Part shown: piece after piece, positions 7,188 through 9,199 of the stretch
Layout of the letters: the number at the start of each line of letters is the position of its first letter
How positions within the stretch are numbered: position 1 is the first letter of the stretch
Assembly (NCBI GenBank): GCA_019422005.1
Contig: JAHZEF010000092.1
Coordinates: forward strand, 1-9,199
DNA length: 9,199 nucleotides
Direction of reading: 5' to 3'
Origin: Clostridiales bacterium
Lineage (GTDB): Bacteria > Bacillota > Clostridia > Oscillospirales > Oscillospiraceae
Program-made: the position numbers and the translations under genes
Notes under the pieces: generated by a model
The model's database searches: none
What the model was told of the DNA's origin: nothing
The model's input: the letters and a program-made list of their open reading frames with translations, nothing else

Positions 7188-9199
7188 ATGCAGGAGACGG
7201 ACGCCGATGCCTACGTCTTTTGTCTCCGGGAGGACGCGCCCATGGTGCTGTCGGCAGACGGCGGCCCGAAGCCGATCCCCCATGCAGAAGGGTACTATAC
7301 CGGTTCCCTGGCTGAAATCCGGGCCTATCGGGAGGCCGGGCTGCTGGAAGGCGCCTGGGAGAACGGGACGCTGGAGCTGCTGGATGCGCCGGCGGTCAGC
7401 GATCCGGCCGTATCGGAGCAGTGGTATCTGGACGCGCTGGGGATCGCCGACGCGTGGGCTGCGGGCTATGACGGGAACGGCGTGAAAGTCGCCGTCATTG
7501 ACTCCGGGATCAATCCGGAGCATGAGGATCTGAATTATGACAGGATTTCGGCCTGGTCCGTGCTGGAGGAAGACGGCGGCAGCGCGGCAGATACCCTGGG
7601 GCACGGAACCCTGGTGGCGGGGATCCTTGCCGCAGAGACTGACAACAACAAGGGGATCGCAGGGCTGACGGACGGCGTCTCCCTTCTGATGATCCGATGC
7701 TTTACGGGAAAGACCGGAAAGCTGGACGATATGCTGGAAGCGATCGGCTACGCCATAGAGCAGGATGTGGACGTGATCAATATGAGCGTCGGCGGCACAG
7801 GGGCGGACGCGAAGGCCATGGAGCCGCTGCTGCAGAAAGCGGCCGAAGCGGGCGTCCTGGTGGTGGCCGCGGCCGGCAATCTGGGAACCACGGCTTCCTA
7901 TTATCCCGCGGCCTTTGACTGCGTGACCGGCGTCGGCTCTGTGGACGCCGACGGCAGAGTGTCCAGTTTTTCACAGCATAACGACAGCGTCTTTGTAACG
8001 GCCCCGGGCAGCGCGATTTACGGCCTGGGCATCGGCGGGCCGGCGGCATACCAGACGGATCGGGGCACCTCGTTTGCCGCGCCCATGGTGACGGCGCTGG
8101 CCGTCATGGCGAAACAGGCGGATCCGGAGCTGGATCACAGCGGATTTCAGACGCTGCTCCGGATGTCTGTACAGGACGCCGGCGACCCGGGCTGGGATGA
8201 ATACTACGGCCACGGCACAGTCAGCGCCTCTGCGTTTTCAGAGGCGCTGGAAGCGGATTACCGGATCACATATGAGGCGAACGGCGGCACCGTGTCCGGT
8301 ACGGCCGGCGTGACGTATGCAGACTCCTACCGGATCGGCTCCGGCAGCGAGGCGGTCCTGCCGTCGGCGGAAAAAGCGTTTTGTGCCTTTGACGGCTGGT
8401 ATCCGGAGCCGTCCTGCTCCGGAAGCCCGTGGACTGCGGTGCCGGCCGGCACGGTGGGCGATGTGACGCTCTATGCAAAGTGGACGGTCAGGGCGGTGGA
8501 TGACACGGTTTCCGGCGTTTCGGTGCGGGGCGTGAATGCGGAGCAGACGGACGGCGAATGGCAGGTGCTGCTGCCCTTCGGCACGGCGGCGTCGGAACTG
8601 GCGTCCGGGGATTTCCAGATTCAGTTTGCCGATGAACGGGCCTCCTGCAGCGCAGGGCCGGAAAAGCTGCCGAACGATGACAGCGGCCTGGTCTGGACGT
8701 TTGCCGTGGGGGATACTGTCCATACTGTCCGGATCCGCATTGCCTCCGCCCCGGCGCCGTCGGTGGCCGAAGGGCAGGCGCTGCAGCAGGGGAGCGCCGT
8801 CCCTGCTTCGCTGGACGGGCTGACAGCAGCGGAGCCGTACCGCGGCCACGCCGCGGCCTGGTTTACCGCGCCGGACGCCGGCGCGCTGCAGATCCTGGCG
8901 GAAGTTGAGGCGGGCAGCGGCGAGGCGTCGGCGGAGGCGGGGACTGTCTGCTATGTGCCGTCTGCGGCAGACGCCGGGAAGACGGTGTGCCTGGCGGTGC
9001 GGGCGGTTGATCCGGAGGGGCAGGCCAGCCCGCAGGTACAGGTGCTGCTTCAGGTGGGCGGCCTGCCTGCCAGCGACGCCCGCCTTGAACAGCAGGAGGC
9101 GTCCTGTGCGCCGGACGAGGAGCCCGATGGTTGCACCGTCGGCCTGCGCCTCTACGGAAACAGCCTGGAGGAGATCCGGTATGGAGAGACGGTGCTGGA
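7116..9199 (+). CDS. Secreted S8 (subtilisin-family) serine peptidase, 3' end outside the window
   Basis: An exported endopeptidase of MEROPS family S8. I translated the frame by hand from 7116 to the edge: 694 codons, no stop, so the gene continues to the right. Layout: signal peptide (1-24), pro-region (about 25-95) with GYYTGSLAEI and AGLLEG like clostridial S8 propeptides, then the junction SDPAVSEQW, catalytic domain (about 103-375), InlB-type B-repeat (382-456), beta-rich tail (457-694 and beyond). Active site: Asp129 in VAVIDSG, His163 in GHGTLVAGI, oxyanion Asn255 in AAAGN, Ser319 in GTSFAAPMV. All are present, so activity is expected. Against the usual motifs, His is replaced by Leu after GHGT, and the Ser motif has Phe and Met instead of Met and His. 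The tail has paired cysteines (612/625, 664/673) that could form disulfides. It follows the giant SLH protein by 74 bases and is probably co-transcribed unless the palindrome stops transcription. Substrate unknown. Confidence 0.95.
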   Translation, partial: MRMWIRWLALLLCICGGLAGTASAMQETDADAYVFCLREDAPMVLSADGGPKPIPHAEGYYTGSLAEIRAYREAGLLEGAWENGTLELLDAPAVSDPAVSEQWYLDALGIADAWAAGYDGNGVKVAVIDSGINPEHEDLNYDRISAWSVLEEDGGSAADTLGHGTLVAGILAAETDNNKGIAGLTDGVSLLMIRCFTGKTGKLDDMLEAIGYAIEQDVDVINMSVGGTGADAKAMEPLLQKAAEAGVLVVAAAGNLGTTASYYPAAFDCVTGVGSVDADGRVSSFSQHNDSVFVTAPGSAIYGLGIGGPAAYQTDRGTSFAAPMVTALAVMAKQADPELDHSGFQTLLRMSVQDAGDPGWDEYYGHGTVSASAFSEALEADYRITYEANGGTVSGTAGVTYADSYRIGSGSEAVLPSAEKAFCAFDGWYPEPSCSGSPWTAVPAGTVGDVTLYAKWTVRAVDDTVSGVSVRGVNAEQTDGEWQVLLPFGTAASELASGDFQIQFADERASCSAGPEKLPNDDSGLVWTFAVGDTVHTVRIRIASAPAPSVAEGQALQQGSAVPASLDGLTAAEPYRGHAAAWFTAPDAGALQILAEVEAGSGEASAEAGTVCYVPSAADAGKTVCLAVRAVDPEGQASPQVQVLLQVGGLPASDARLEQQEASCAPDEEPDGCTVGLRLYGNSLEEIRYGETVL
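8259..8483 (+). other. InlB-type B-repeat (Listeria-Bacteroides repeat) in the peptidase
   Basis: Residues 382-456 carry the family's marks: YRITYEANGG at the start, a central segment with FDGWYPEP, and an ending DVTLYAKW. Cys423 and Cys434 lie within it and could pair. The repeat is a small beta-grasp-like module common in surface proteins of gut Firmicutes, often as adhesive or spacer units. Here it directly follows the catalytic domain, so it may position the enzyme at a surface or substrate. Its role is inferred. Confidence 0.88.

Noticed and set aside
7102..7485. 127-codon + strand frame starting in the spacer
   Set aside because: It uses a TTG before the ribosome-binding site and gives a Cys/Arg-rich product, while the frame from 7116 gives a signal peptide and S8 domain.
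6996..7604. 202-codon frame on the - strand spanning the gap between genes
   Set aside because: It runs antisense across the SLH end, the palindrome and the peptidase signal peptide and pro-region. No domain is recognisable and the + strand explains the region.
8238..8849. 203-codon frame on the - strand
   Set aside because: It is antisense to the InlB repeat and tail of the peptidase, with Arg-rich nonsense composition.

Overview
The window reads as one end of a cell-surface locus from a GC-rich (about 60-65% by eye on the lines I counted) low-G+C-lineage Gram-positive. The best fit is a gut Clostridia of the Oscillospiraceae type (Flavonifractor/Oscillibacter-like). The reasons are C-terminal S-layer homology (SLH) motifs with clostridial-style spelling, an InlB-type B-repeat on a secreted peptidase, a strong GGAGG ribosome-binding site and GC-rich codons. 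The genus is an inference; nothing in the window fixes it.

Both genes are on the + strand and both run off the window. Bases 1-7041 are the 3' part of one giant gene (2346 codons visible, no stop back to base 1). It encodes a modular, mostly beta-rich surface protein. In order it shows a beta-rich, propeller-like N-terminal part, an Ala-rich low-complexity insert, two CARDB-like modules, a series of Ig-like or other beta-sandwich modules including a diverged tandem duplication, an Ala-rich helical stalk, a further beta domain and three SLH motifs that should anchor it to the cell wall. Bases 7042-7115 are a 74-base spacer holding a perfect 28-base palindrome and a GGAGG ribosome-binding site. 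From 7116 to the right edge runs a second open frame (694 full codons, no stop reached). It encodes a secreted S8 (subtilisin-family) serine peptidase with a signal peptide, a pro-region, the full Asp/His/Asn/Ser active-site set, an InlB-type repeat and further beta-rich C-terminal sequence.

How they may work together: an exported protease directly downstream of a giant exported wall-bound protein suggests a joint surface function, such as processing of the giant protein or degradation of host or dietary proteins near the cell. That link rests on gene order and shared export only. I found no RNA genes, mobile elements, CRISPR arrays or clear promoters. I do not see a clearly new biological system; the most notable points are the architecture of the giant protein, its internal duplication and the odd palindrome between the genes.
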